Assembly (NCBI GenBank): GCA_017964325.1
Contig: JAGCSE010000333.1
Span: 1-6,612 of the forward strand
DNA from: Victivallales bacterium
Lineage (GTDB): Bacteria; Verrucomicrobiota; Lentisphaeria; Oligosphaerales; Oligosphaeraceae
Direction of reading: 5' to 3'
Length of the DNA stretch: 6,612 nucleotides
Under the pieces are notes generated by a model. The model was not told where the DNA came from, did not search any database, and saw only the letters and a program-made list of their open reading frames with translations. Every line of letters starts with the position of its first letter. The first letter of the stretch is position 1. Both the position numbers and the translations under genes were made by a program. Positions 1-5,867 of this stretch are shown one piece after another.

Positions 1-208
1 TTCCTTCTGATAAGTTAGACTTTGGTTGCCTTGACCGGTTATCAAGGCGATACCGCCATTCAATTTAACTTTCCTTTTTCTTTCTGCCAGACGATTGGCG
101 GCCTTGTCGCTGGGTGCCGACAATCCTAACATAGCATCTGTATTCCTGCCGCCCCTAAGGGGCTTAAGTTAGGAGTATTAGCGGGACGCCCTTGCTACCT
201 CCTGTTGT
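1..208. other. Gene-poor left flank rich in inverted repeats, identity unknown
   Basis: I find no complete gene here. The stretch holds several inverted repeats: an outer AAGTTA (12-17) with TAACTT (66-71) enclosing GCCTTGA (28-34) with TCAAGGC (42-48); TTGTCG (104-109) with CGACAA (118-123); CCTAAC (125-130) with GTTAGG (168-173) enclosing GCCCC-TAA-GGGGC (151-163); and AGGAG (171-175) with CTCCT (199-203) enclosing TAGC-GGG and CCC-TT-GCTA. The last two share bases 171-173, so they exclude each other. On the minus strand a frame is open from a stop at 169-171 to the window edge, with an ATG at 132-130 and a basic stretch (AERKRKVK), but I do not recognise the product. It could be a structured RNA, the end of a mobile element, or the start of a gene lying to the left. 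The hairpin at 171-203 begins 6 bases past the phosphoesterase stop codon and could also end its transcript, although no T run follows. Confidence 0.35.
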
Positions 209-1462
209 TTACTTGATAATCCCAAGATCTTTGGCGGTAACGATTTCCGTCTTGTAATTGCCGTCGGCGGAGATATCGTAGATGCGGAAGCCCGGATTGC
301 CGTCGTTGTAGGAGTGGAGGGTGGCGGCTTTGCAGAAGCCGAGGCGGATGCCGTTCTTGTCCGTCACGTCGAACGTGTTCATGTGGTCGTGGCCGAAATA
401 AACGCCTTTCAGGTTGCCCATCTTCAGCCAGCTCTGGTAGAGCGTGCGGCCTTCGTATGTGTGTTCAGCGTCCGTGTAGGCGCCCCAGCGCGGCGGGCAG
501 GGCTTCTCCTTCAATTCACCCGTGCCGATGCCTTCGGCGAGTTTGTCGAAAGAGTTGACATCGTCGTTCCAGACAGTTCCCGCAGGTTTGATCATGTAGC
601 AATTGCGCTGCTTGATCCAGACCATGTTGGCTTCGGGAATGACATATTTCTTCAGTTCCTTCGACCAGATGGCGTTTTCGGGCAGTTTCTTGATGTTCTT
701 GTTGAGCGGCTTGCTGAAGAAAGCGTCCGCATCGCCTTCCGCGGCATCCTCCGTTTCAAGAATCTGGATGTTCGCGGCTCTGGACGGGACATGAATGAGC
801 ACGTTCGTCATGTTGACTTCGCAGATGATGATATGCTGAAACCACAGGCAAGGCAGGACGCCAGCATTCTCTTCATACCATTTGATCTGATCGGTGCGGC
901 AACCATCGTAGCCGCCGCTTTTTGCGTAGTCACCGGAATCCATCACGATCAGATTGAAGACAGGTTTGTCGCCAGAATACAACGGAATGGCGCCGCTGCC
1001 AACGCCCGACAATTCGGCGATGTCGAAATCAACGAAATACTCGCCGCCCATCTTTTTATAAATATCGTATTGCTCCTGACGCGTGTAGAACTCTTCGCCT
1101 TTGCGTTCGGAGTCGTGGTTGCCGAAGGTGATGGCGTGAGGGACTTTTTCCTCCACGAAGATGTTCATGAATTCGCCGATGGCCTTTTCGAATTCGCCAT
1201 GCTTGTTGCGCGAGCTTGTGTTGTCGCCCGTGAGGATGATGATGTTCGGACAGTATTTCTGGATGCCCTGCCGAAGCAGTTTTTTGACAGGTTCTTCCAA
1301 TGGAAACGCGCCTTGCGGATCCGTGATCTGCATGACGCGGAACTGTCCGTTGGCGTCAAATTGGAATTTCTGCGTGAGATTCGGTGAGACTGTGGGGAGT
1401 TTTGGCTGTGCAATGGCGGCCAGGCAGGCCATGGAAATGGCGAGTGTGAGGATTTTTTTCAT
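209..1462 (-). CDS. Exported calcineurin-like metallophosphoesterase (Dcr2/purple acid phosphatase-like)
   Basis: This 417-residue protein is predicted to hydrolyse phosphomonoesters or phosphodiesters with a two-metal centre outside the cytoplasm; the substrate is unknown. It begins with a type I signal peptide (KK, hydrophobic core 4-17, likely cleavage after AIA at 18). Metallophosphoesterase motifs run in order: D48-P-Q50 (motif I), LTGDN at 77-81 (II), FGNHD at 113-117 (III), FQH with H210 (IV) and GHDH at 357-360 (V). The FGNHDSE and GHDHMN context resembles the Dcr2/PAP28-29-like group of the superfamily. Motif I normally reads DxH; here Gln replaces the His, a variant also found in other DPQ/DTQ-type members. 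Residues 211-340 contain a long insert of no evident domain. The ATG at 1462 is preceded by AGGAG (1478-1474) at an 11-base gap, somewhat long. The gene is divergent from the esterase operon and shares its upstream region. The fold is sure; the exact family and substrate are not. Confidence 0.9.
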   Translation of the reverse strand: MKKILTLAISMACLAAIAQPKLPTVSPNLTQKFQFDANGQFRVMQITDPQGAFPLEEPVKKLLRQGIQKYCPNIIILTGDNTSSRNKHGEFEKAIGEFMNIFVEEKVPHAITFGNHDSERKGEEFYTRQEQYDIYKKMGGEYFVDFDIAELSGVGSGAIPLYSGDKPVFNLIVMDSGDYAKSGGYDGCRTDQIKWYEENAGVLPCLWFQHIIICEVNMTNVLIHVPSRAANIQILETEDAAEGDADAFFSKPLNKNIKKLPENAIWSKELKKYVIPEANMVWIKQRNCYMIKPAGTVWNDDVNSFDKLAEGIGTGELKEKPCPPRWGAYTDAEHTYEGRTLYQSWLKMGNLKGVYFGHDHMNTFDVTDKNGIRLGFCKAATLHSYNDGNPGFRIYDISADGNYKTEIVTAKDLGIIK

Positions 1463-1512
1463 GGTTGAAGTCGCTCCTGTAGTGGATAGTTGATTTGTGA
1501 TGAGGAATATAA

Positions 1513-1542
1513 ATTAAAGTATATATTTTTATGATTTTTCAA
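1513..1542 (-). promoter_or_regulatory. Candidate sigma70-type promoter of the leftward phosphoesterase gene
   Basis: Read on the minus strand, TTGAAA (1542-1537, one mismatch to TTGACA) is followed after 18 bases by TTTAAT (1518-1513, one mismatch to TATAAT). This lies in the most AT-rich part of the intergenic region and would give a leader of roughly 45 bases before the phosphoesterase start. It is a pattern match only, and AT-rich DNA yields such matches by chance. Confidence 0.4.
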
Positions 1543-1566
1543 GGAGTTTCAATGAAATTTTTGAAA
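1537..1566. promoter_or_regulatory. Three TTTCAA boxes, possible regulator binding site
   Basis: TTTCAA occurs at 1537-1542 and 1547-1552, directly repeated with a 10-base period, and as its complement TTGAAA at 1561-1566, which makes an inverted repeat with the second copy around an 8-base spacer. The first box coincides with the candidate -35 element of the leftward promoter, a place where a bound protein could affect transcription. The sequence is AT-rich, so coincidence is a real possibility. Confidence 0.25.
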
Positions 1567-1644
1567 GACATTGTTTTTTGCAGTCGTGCAGGGGTTGCAA
1601 TGTCATTCGATTCAAGTAGATTAATGGGAGGATAGGGGACGGCG

Positions 1645-1682
1645 TGGAATGATGCGTTGTTTTGTTGGAAAAATACATTCCA
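1645..1682. promoter_or_regulatory. Inverted repeat TGGAATG...CATTCCA, candidate operator
   Basis: TGGAATG (1645-1651) and CATTCCA (1676-1682) are perfect 7-base inverted copies separated by 24 bases, so their centres lie 31 bases apart, close to three helical turns. The right half sits between the candidate -35 and -10 of the rightward promoter. This geometry suits a dimeric regulator or a looped pair. No regulator gene is in view. Confidence 0.35.
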
Positions 1683-1692
1683 TCGGTAGAAT
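1665..1692 (+). promoter_or_regulatory. Candidate sigma70-type promoter of the esterase-hexosaminidase operon
   Basis: TTGGAA (1665-1670; two mismatches to TTGACA) and TAGAAT (1687-1692; one mismatch to TATAAT) are 16 bases apart. Transcription would start near 1699, leaving a leader of about 85 bases before the esterase ATG. It is the best-placed promoter-like pair I found by eye upstream of the operon. Confidence 0.4.
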
Positions 1693-1694
1693 GA

Positions 1695-1760
1695 AGACGG
1701 TATGAAAACCGTTGCCGTCTCAAAATGGTCTGTGTTTGCATTAGGCTTTCGGCCTTAAGC
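1695..1760 (+). promoter_or_regulatory. Leader hairpins upstream of the esterase gene
   Basis: The presumed 5' leader contains AGACGG (1695-1700) paired with CCGTCT (1715-1720), competing with an inner ACGGT/ACCGT pairing. A second, imperfect hairpin at 1738-1760 has core AGGC/GCCT around a TTTCG loop. They end about 14 bases before the ribosome binding site. They match no riboswitch class I know. A role in mRNA stability or translation is conceivable but unproven. Confidence 0.25.
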
Positions 1761-1773
1761 TCTTAGCTATAAA

Positions 1774-1778
1774 AAGGA
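1774..1778 (+). promoter_or_regulatory. Ribosome binding site of the esterase gene
   Basis: AAGGA lies six bases before the ATG at 1785. It fixes the start at MPEYYM rather than at the later internal Met codon (Met6), and so supports the absence of a signal peptide. Confidence 0.8.
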
Positions 1779-1784
1779 ACTACG

Positions 1785-2999
1785 ATGCCAGAATATTACA
1801 TGTTGTCGTTTTCGTCTCATCAGGATCGCGCGGCGTTGCTTGGCGAGACGGTGAGTTTCTACGGGACGCTGCTGGACACGTCGCGGCGGGTGCTCGGCGC
1901 CACCATCAAATGGCGAATCGAACGGAACGCCTGCGAACTGGTCGCCGTGGGGGAATATCCGTCCAATTCATATTTGAGCGGTGCTTCCTTCAAGGCGGAG
2001 AAAAACGGCTGGTACAAATGCACTTTCGAGGCGTATCTGGAGGGCAAACGCGTCGCCACGACGGCCGTCGGGGCGTTGGTCGAGCGTGAAACGATCAAGC
2101 CGACATTGCCTGTTCCGGCTGATTTTGATGCATTCTGGCAACGGCAGCGGGAACGTGTAGATGTCATTCCCATGAATTTGCGACTGACACCGCTGGAAAA
2201 CGATTCTATTCTCGAAGTCTTTGATTTGCAGGCGGATTGCACAAATGACACGCCTGTCAGCGGCATTTTGGCGCGACCAGTCAACGCAAAAAAAGGCGGC
2301 CATCCCGCGATTCTCGTTACGCATGGCGCGGGCGTTCGTTCCGCAGGGGAAGGGCGTTTTTTGTCGTTTGCGGCGAAAGGTTTTCTGTCGCTGGACATCA
2401 ACGCGCACGGCTTGCCGAACGGCAAGCCTGTGGAGTTCTACGACAAATTGGGCAACGGCGAGCTGATGGGCTATCCGCTACGTGGTTTCGACACGGGCGA
2501 TCCAGAGAAAGTCTATATGCTCGGCGTGTTTCATCGTGTGTATCGTGCGTTGGAAGCGTTAGTTGCGATGCCTGAATGGGATGGCCGTAATCTGTGGCTG
2601 TTCGGCGGTAGTCAAGCTTCGTGGCAGAGTTTCGTCGGAGCGGCGTTGATGCCGAAAGTCAGCGGAATGACTGTGTGGATTCCTGCAGGAGCGGACATGG
2701 CAGGTGGCGGCTGGCCATTCAACCACTATGCAGGCAAGCCCGTTCCGGAAAAGTTGCGCCACACGATGGCGTATTTCGACAGTACAAGTTTCGCGACGCG
2801 CATCGACAAGATACCAGTCATCTGCGAAGCGGGGCTGATCGACACGGTGTGCAAGGCGGATGGTGTCATGGCCGCCTACAACAGCCTTGCGACGAAAGAC
2901 AAGACGTTGAATCTCCATTACCAGATGGGACATGAGACGCTGGAAAGCGAAATCGCCGAAATGGAACGGTTTATCATGATTCATCTTGTTAATTCATAA
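1785..2999 (+). CDS. CE7/AXE1-type acetyl esterase (acetyl xylan esterase / cephalosporin C deacetylase family)
   Basis: This 404-residue alpha/beta hydrolase probably removes O-acetyl groups from sugars or short oligosaccharides. The catalytic triad can be read: Ser276 in GGSQA (the family usually shows GGSQGG), Asp353 in GLIDT and His383 in MGHE. The THGAG segment at 179-183 is the likely oxyanion-hole region. Residues about 12-100 form a beta-rich, Ig-like N-terminal part, as seen in some anaerobe members; the canonical Bacillus and Thermotoga enzymes are shorter (about 320 residues) and lack it. AXE1-type homology begins around PADFDAFW (111-118). There is no signal peptide, in keeping with the mostly cytoplasmic CE7 enzymes, so it would act on imported fragments. 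It is the first gene of a probable two-gene operon, 33 bases ahead of the hexosaminidase. Substrate cannot be read from sequence: xylo-oligosaccharide, acetylated amino sugar or another acetyl ester are all possible. Confidence 0.9.
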   Translation: MPEYYMLSFSSHQDRAALLGETVSFYGTLLDTSRRVLGATIKWRIERNACELVAVGEYPSNSYLSGASFKAEKNGWYKCTFEAYLEGKRVATTAVGALVERETIKPTLPVPADFDAFWQRQRERVDVIPMNLRLTPLENDSILEVFDLQADCTNDTPVSGILARPVNAKKGGHPAILVTHGAGVRSAGEGRFLSFAAKGFLSLDINAHGLPNGKPVEFYDKLGNGELMGYPLRGFDTGDPEKVYMLGVFHRVYRALEALVAMPEWDGRNLWLFGGSQASWQSFVGAALMPKVSGMTVWIPAGADMAGGGWPFNHYAGKPVPEKLRHTMAYFDSTSFATRIDKIPVICEAGLIDTVCKADGVMAAYNSLATKDKTLNLHYQMGHETLESEIAEMERFIMIHLVNS

Positions 3000-3014
3000 T
3001 GTATAATTCATAAT
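2990..3014 (+). repeat. Two copies of TAATTCATAAT spanning the esterase stop codon
   Basis: The 11-base word TAATTCATAAT occurs at 2990-3000 and 3004-3014, a 14-base period. The first copy contains the last two codons and the stop (TAA, 2997-2999). It looks like a small local duplication in the intercistronic gap, leaving reading frames and the next ribosome binding site intact. Confidence 0.7.
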
Positions 3015-3021
3015 TAATTTT

Positions 3022-3026
3022 AGGAG
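3022..3026 (+). promoter_or_regulatory. Ribosome binding site of the hexosaminidase gene
   Basis: AGGAG lies six bases before the ATG at 3033. It supports initiation at MSMRGLL, which gives a proper signal peptide. Confidence 0.85.
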
Positions 3027-3032
3027 ACACTC

Positions 3033-5753
3033 ATGAGCATGCGTGGATTATTGACTGGATTGTCGTTGATGGCGTTGTCGGCGGCGGCTTTGGAAATCAA
3101 CAATTTTATGGAGGCGGACGGATTTCCCGTGTTGGTGCCGTCCGTCCAGAAACTGACGCGGCAGGAAGGGACGTTTGCCATGCCCAAGCAACTGCTGGTC
3201 GCCGTTCCGAAAGGCGCGGAGGCGGATGTGGAATTGATCGGCAAGGCGTTGTCGAACCGTTTTGGTTTGTGGCATGCGGCCGCGGCGAAAGCCGATGAAA
3301 AGGCGCATGTCACGTTGGAACTGACGAAAAAAGGCGTGCCCGAATCAGAGCAAGGCTACACGCTGGATGTGACGGCGGACGGCGTATCCATCAAGGCGCG
3401 CTCGTTGCAGGGCTTGTTCTATGGCACGCAGACATTTATCAACTTGATGACGAACAACATCAAGACGTTCATTCCATTCTGCCATATAGAAGACTGGCCG
3501 GATTTGGAATACCGCGGCGCGTTTCTGGACATCCGCGCGATGAAGAACTCCGAAGTGGATGCGTACTGCAAGTTGATTGACGCTTTTGGTGCGTTGAAAC
3601 TGAACGTGATGGAGACGAGTTTCAGCGCAAACCTCCCGTTTGAGAACGATCCGTTCACGGCACAAAAGGAGAAATTGACGCGCGAATCCCTAGAGAAAAT
3701 CATCGCGCGTGCGAAGGCGAACTATATTGAAATCATCCCGCATCTGCAGGTCATCAGCCATGAGTCATGGCTGCGCGCACATCCGAAATATCTGACGGAC
3801 ATCACGGCTATTCCGAGTTATCCGGGAGCGCACAACTCCACATGGAACAACACGATCTGCTTCGCCAAGCCGTTGGGGCGGCAGTTGACGGACCACGCCA
3901 TCCGCGAGACAGTCAAGTTGCTCAAGCCAAAGCATTTCCATATCTGCATGGACGAATTTGTCCTCTGCAAATGGCAAAATTGCAATACCTGTAAAGATGG
4001 CCATACCCTCCAGCAGCTTCTCGATGAAGTCGATCACAATATACAACTAGTGAAATCGCTTGGCGTGCAGCCCATCATGTACCACGACCAGCTGATTGCA
4101 GCCCGCAACGGCAACGTCGAGATGAGCGAGGCGCTGATGAAAGCCGTGCCGCGCGATGTCGTCATGAGTATTTGGGATTATGCTGAACAGCCGCGCGAGG
4201 CACAGTTCGACGAGTTCCGCAAGCAGGGCTTCGGCTACCGAGTCGGCGTCAGCTTCTGCCATCGTCTGACGAACACGATGACAATGCCGCTTGCGGCGAA
4301 GAAACTGGACGGCATCGGCGCGATTTTGACGTATTGGGGCTGGCTGCGGCAGTATTTCATCAACGAGACGCAGGTCAATCCGAACGCGGCGGCCGGTACG
4401 ACCATCACAGCGGAATACGCCTGGCATGCCAACGGTGACACACCGATTACAGCACTTACGTGGGATCCTGCGTTTGAAATGCGCAAGCGGCTGGGCGGCA
4501 GCGTGTTCATGCAACGGCCGGGCATGGAGATGACGGCGATTCCAATCGAATCATCCTGTAATGCGCAAATTGGCGACGACTATAATTTCTCGCTATTCAA
4601 AGCAGCTGAAGCCAAGGCGGTTGCGGATGCTTTGAAGAATTCGTACGAACATTATCAAGTGGCGACGACGGCCGACGGCGGTCTTGCGGCCATGACGTTC
4701 AGCGGCGGCGACGACATTTATAGCAAGGAAGCCATATCGGTTCCAATAAACGGCAAAATCGGCGGTATCTCGCTGTTACTGACAGGCGGGCTGCCGGACA
4801 ATCCGCAGGACTATGATTATTTCCATTCGCGCAATATGCCGAAAGTCGCTGATTTCATCGTGACTTACGCAAACGGGAAGACAGTCGTCAAGCCGTTGCG
4901 CTATCGTCTGGAATTCAACGGTTGGAATAGTCAAGCCAGTGGCTTCTGCTCACGTTTCATTTTGCGCGGCAATGATTCGGTGGGCCACAACTATTCATTC
5001 TATGCATTCGACTGGCACAACACGCAGCCGGATGAACCGATTGCCAGCTTCACGATCAAACCTGTGAACGCAGGCGGCGTGGCGTTGGCGGTTCTCGCGG
5101 CAAATGCCTTCAAACCAACGGAATACGAGCCGAAGACCGGAAAACTGCCGAAGAAGCTGCTGTCGGCAGGACGCGGAAAGGTCGTCGATAAGAAGACCAT
5201 CCATGTTCTGGCGGATTTCGAGAACGGCATGCCTGGCTGCACGGTGCGTTTTGAAGGAAAATTTGATGATAAGCCTGCATATCGTATCATTGACGATCCT
5301 TCGGCTCCCGAAGCAGGCAAGAAAGTTCTGGAACTCATTGTCCCGCCGCAGGTAAAGGACGCCAAAGGACGTTCGCGCGCCATTCTGGACATCGCATTGC
5401 CGAAAGATCGCGCCAATGTGCTGACGCTGTTCGCGGACTACAGCTTGAGCGACCCGAAGGCGAACATCCATAGCGGCTTCTACAGGACTGACCGCACGAT
5501 GGGCTGCTACTATGTCATGTACGATTTCGAGAATCCCGCCAAAGCAGGCCAATGGCAGCATGTCATCGCTCCTGGATTCATGCAAGGGCTGACCGGATCG
5601 GAACTTCCGCAGGAGGACTTGACGACGGTCCGCTTCTCCATCTGGTTCGCCGACTATGACAAGCCCGTCGTTTTCCGCATCGACAACGTCGGCTACATGG
5701 AGAAGGACGCGAAATGGATGCAGACGGTGCTGAAGGAGAAGATTGGAAAGTAA
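3033..5753 (+). CDS. Exported GH20-like beta-N-acetylhexosaminidase with C-terminal beta-sandwich domains
   Basis: This 906-residue glycosidase is predicted to release terminal GlcNAc/GalNAc-type residues by substrate-assisted catalysis outside the cytoplasm. A signal peptide covers residues 1 to about 19. Residues about 32-150 match the GH20 N-terminal alpha/beta domain, ending in the typical SLQGLFYGTQT. The TIM barrel spans about 158-445: RGAFLDIR (161-168), IPHLQVISHES (235-245, the position of the family's iPLiQTfGHmE), the catalytic pair D307-E308 in HICMDE, and TYWGW (433-437). After AEYAW (460-464), residues about 540-690 form a beta-sandwich (YANGKTVVKPLRY) that I take as accessory. 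Residues about 725-890 form another jelly-roll-like module (ADFENG to FRIDNVGYM), perhaps carbohydrate binding. Cys312, Cys317 and Cys320 follow the catalytic pair closely, which is unusual. It is the second gene of the operon with the esterase. GH20 assignment is good; sugar specificity is open. Confidence 0.85.
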   Translation: MSMRGLLTGLSLMALSAAALEINNFMEADGFPVLVPSVQKLTRQEGTFAMPKQLLVAVPKGAEADVELIGKALSNRFGLWHAAAAKADEKAHVTLELTKKGVPESEQGYTLDVTADGVSIKARSLQGLFYGTQTFINLMTNNIKTFIPFCHIEDWPDLEYRGAFLDIRAMKNSEVDAYCKLIDAFGALKLNVMETSFSANLPFENDPFTAQKEKLTRESLEKIIARAKANYIEIIPHLQVISHESWLRAHPKYLTDITAIPSYPGAHNSTWNNTICFAKPLGRQLTDHAIRETVKLLKPKHFHICMDEFVLCKWQNCNTCKDGHTLQQLLDEVDHNIQLVKSLGVQPIMYHDQLIAARNGNVEMSEALMKAVPRDVVMSIWDYAEQPREAQFDEFRKQGFGYRVGVSFCHRLTNTMTMPLAAKKLDGIGAILTYWGWLRQYFINETQVNPNAAAGTTITAEYAWHANGDTPITALTWDPAFEMRKRLGGSVFMQRPGMEMTAIPIESSCNAQIGDDYNFSLFKAAEAKAVADALKNSYEHYQVATTADGGLAAMTFSGGDDIYSKEAISVPINGKIGGISLLLTGGLPDNPQDYDYFHSRNMPKVADFIVTYANGKTVVKPLRYRLEFNGWNSQASGFCSRFILRGNDSVGHNYSFYAFDWHNTQPDEPIASFTIKPVNAGGVALAVLAANAFKPTEYEPKTGKLPKKLLSAGRGKVVDKKTIHVLADFENGMPGCTVRFEGKFDDKPAYRIIDDPSAPEAGKKVLELIVPPQVKDAKGRSRAILDIALPKDRANVLTLFADYSLSDPKANIHSGFYRTDRTMGCYYVMYDFENPAKAGQWQHVIAPGFMQGLTGSELPQEDLTTVRFSIWFADYDKPVVFRIDNVGYMEKDAKWMQTVLKEKIGK

Positions 5754-5766
5754 TGATTAATGAAAT

Positions 5767-5810
5767 TTCCAGTAGCTCCAGAAATATTCGATTTTCTTGA
5801 GTTGCTGGAA
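5767..5810 (+). terminator. Long 3' hairpin after the hexosaminidase stop codon
   Basis: Starting 14 bases after the stop, 5767-5778 pairs with 5799-5810 over 12 base pairs including two G-U pairs, then after one mismatch 5780-5784 pairs with 5793-5797, leaving an 8-base loop. The G-U pairs hold only in the plus-strand transcript, which suggests function there. No T run follows, so it may protect the 3' end or assist termination rather than be a classical terminator. Confidence 0.45.
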
Positions 5811-5814
5811 GAAC

Positions 5815-5848
5815 AAAAAGGCTCTGGAAGAAACTTTCCAGAGCCTTT
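5815..5848 (-). terminator. Intrinsic terminator between convergent genes
   Basis: A perfect 13-bp stem, AAAGGCTCTGGAA (5817-5829) with its complement (5836-5848), encloses a six-base loop that can close by one further G-U pair in the plus-strand transcript. Read on the minus strand it starts 19 bases after the phosphoesterase stop and ends in five T residues, a standard rho-independent layout. On the plus strand the 3' side ends CCTTTGG, a weak T run, so it may also stop the hexosaminidase transcript, less efficiently. Confidence 0.8.
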
Positions 5849-5867
5849 GGTGTAATAAGATATTGTT

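Noticed and set aside
14..174. Integron attC-like boxes (GTTAGAC, ATTTAAC, CCTAAC...GTTAGG)
   Set aside because: The boxes with the right consensus are in the wrong order on both strands, the CCTAAC...GTTAGG pair breaks the outer consensus base and spans only about 50 bases, and no integrase or cassette is present.
1..208. TnpB/IscB-type guide RNA or IS200/IS605 right end
   Set aside because: The many hairpins suggested this, but no transposase or nuclease coding end is visible and I could not match the sequence to any known element end, so it remains only one possibility.
314..1387. 357-codon open frame on the plus strand opposite the phosphoesterase gene
   Set aside because: It lies wholly antisense to a gene with intact motifs and a signal peptide, has no recognisable domain, and is explained by codon bias of the real gene.
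1529..1741. 70-codon minus-strand frame in the divergent promoter region
   Set aside because: Its composition is low-complexity and non-protein-like, it has no good ribosome binding site, and it would overlap both candidate promoters.
4995..5585. 196-codon minus-strand frame inside the hexosaminidase gene
   Set aside because: Antisense shadow of a continuous, domain-bearing coding sequence; its translation shows no known motif.
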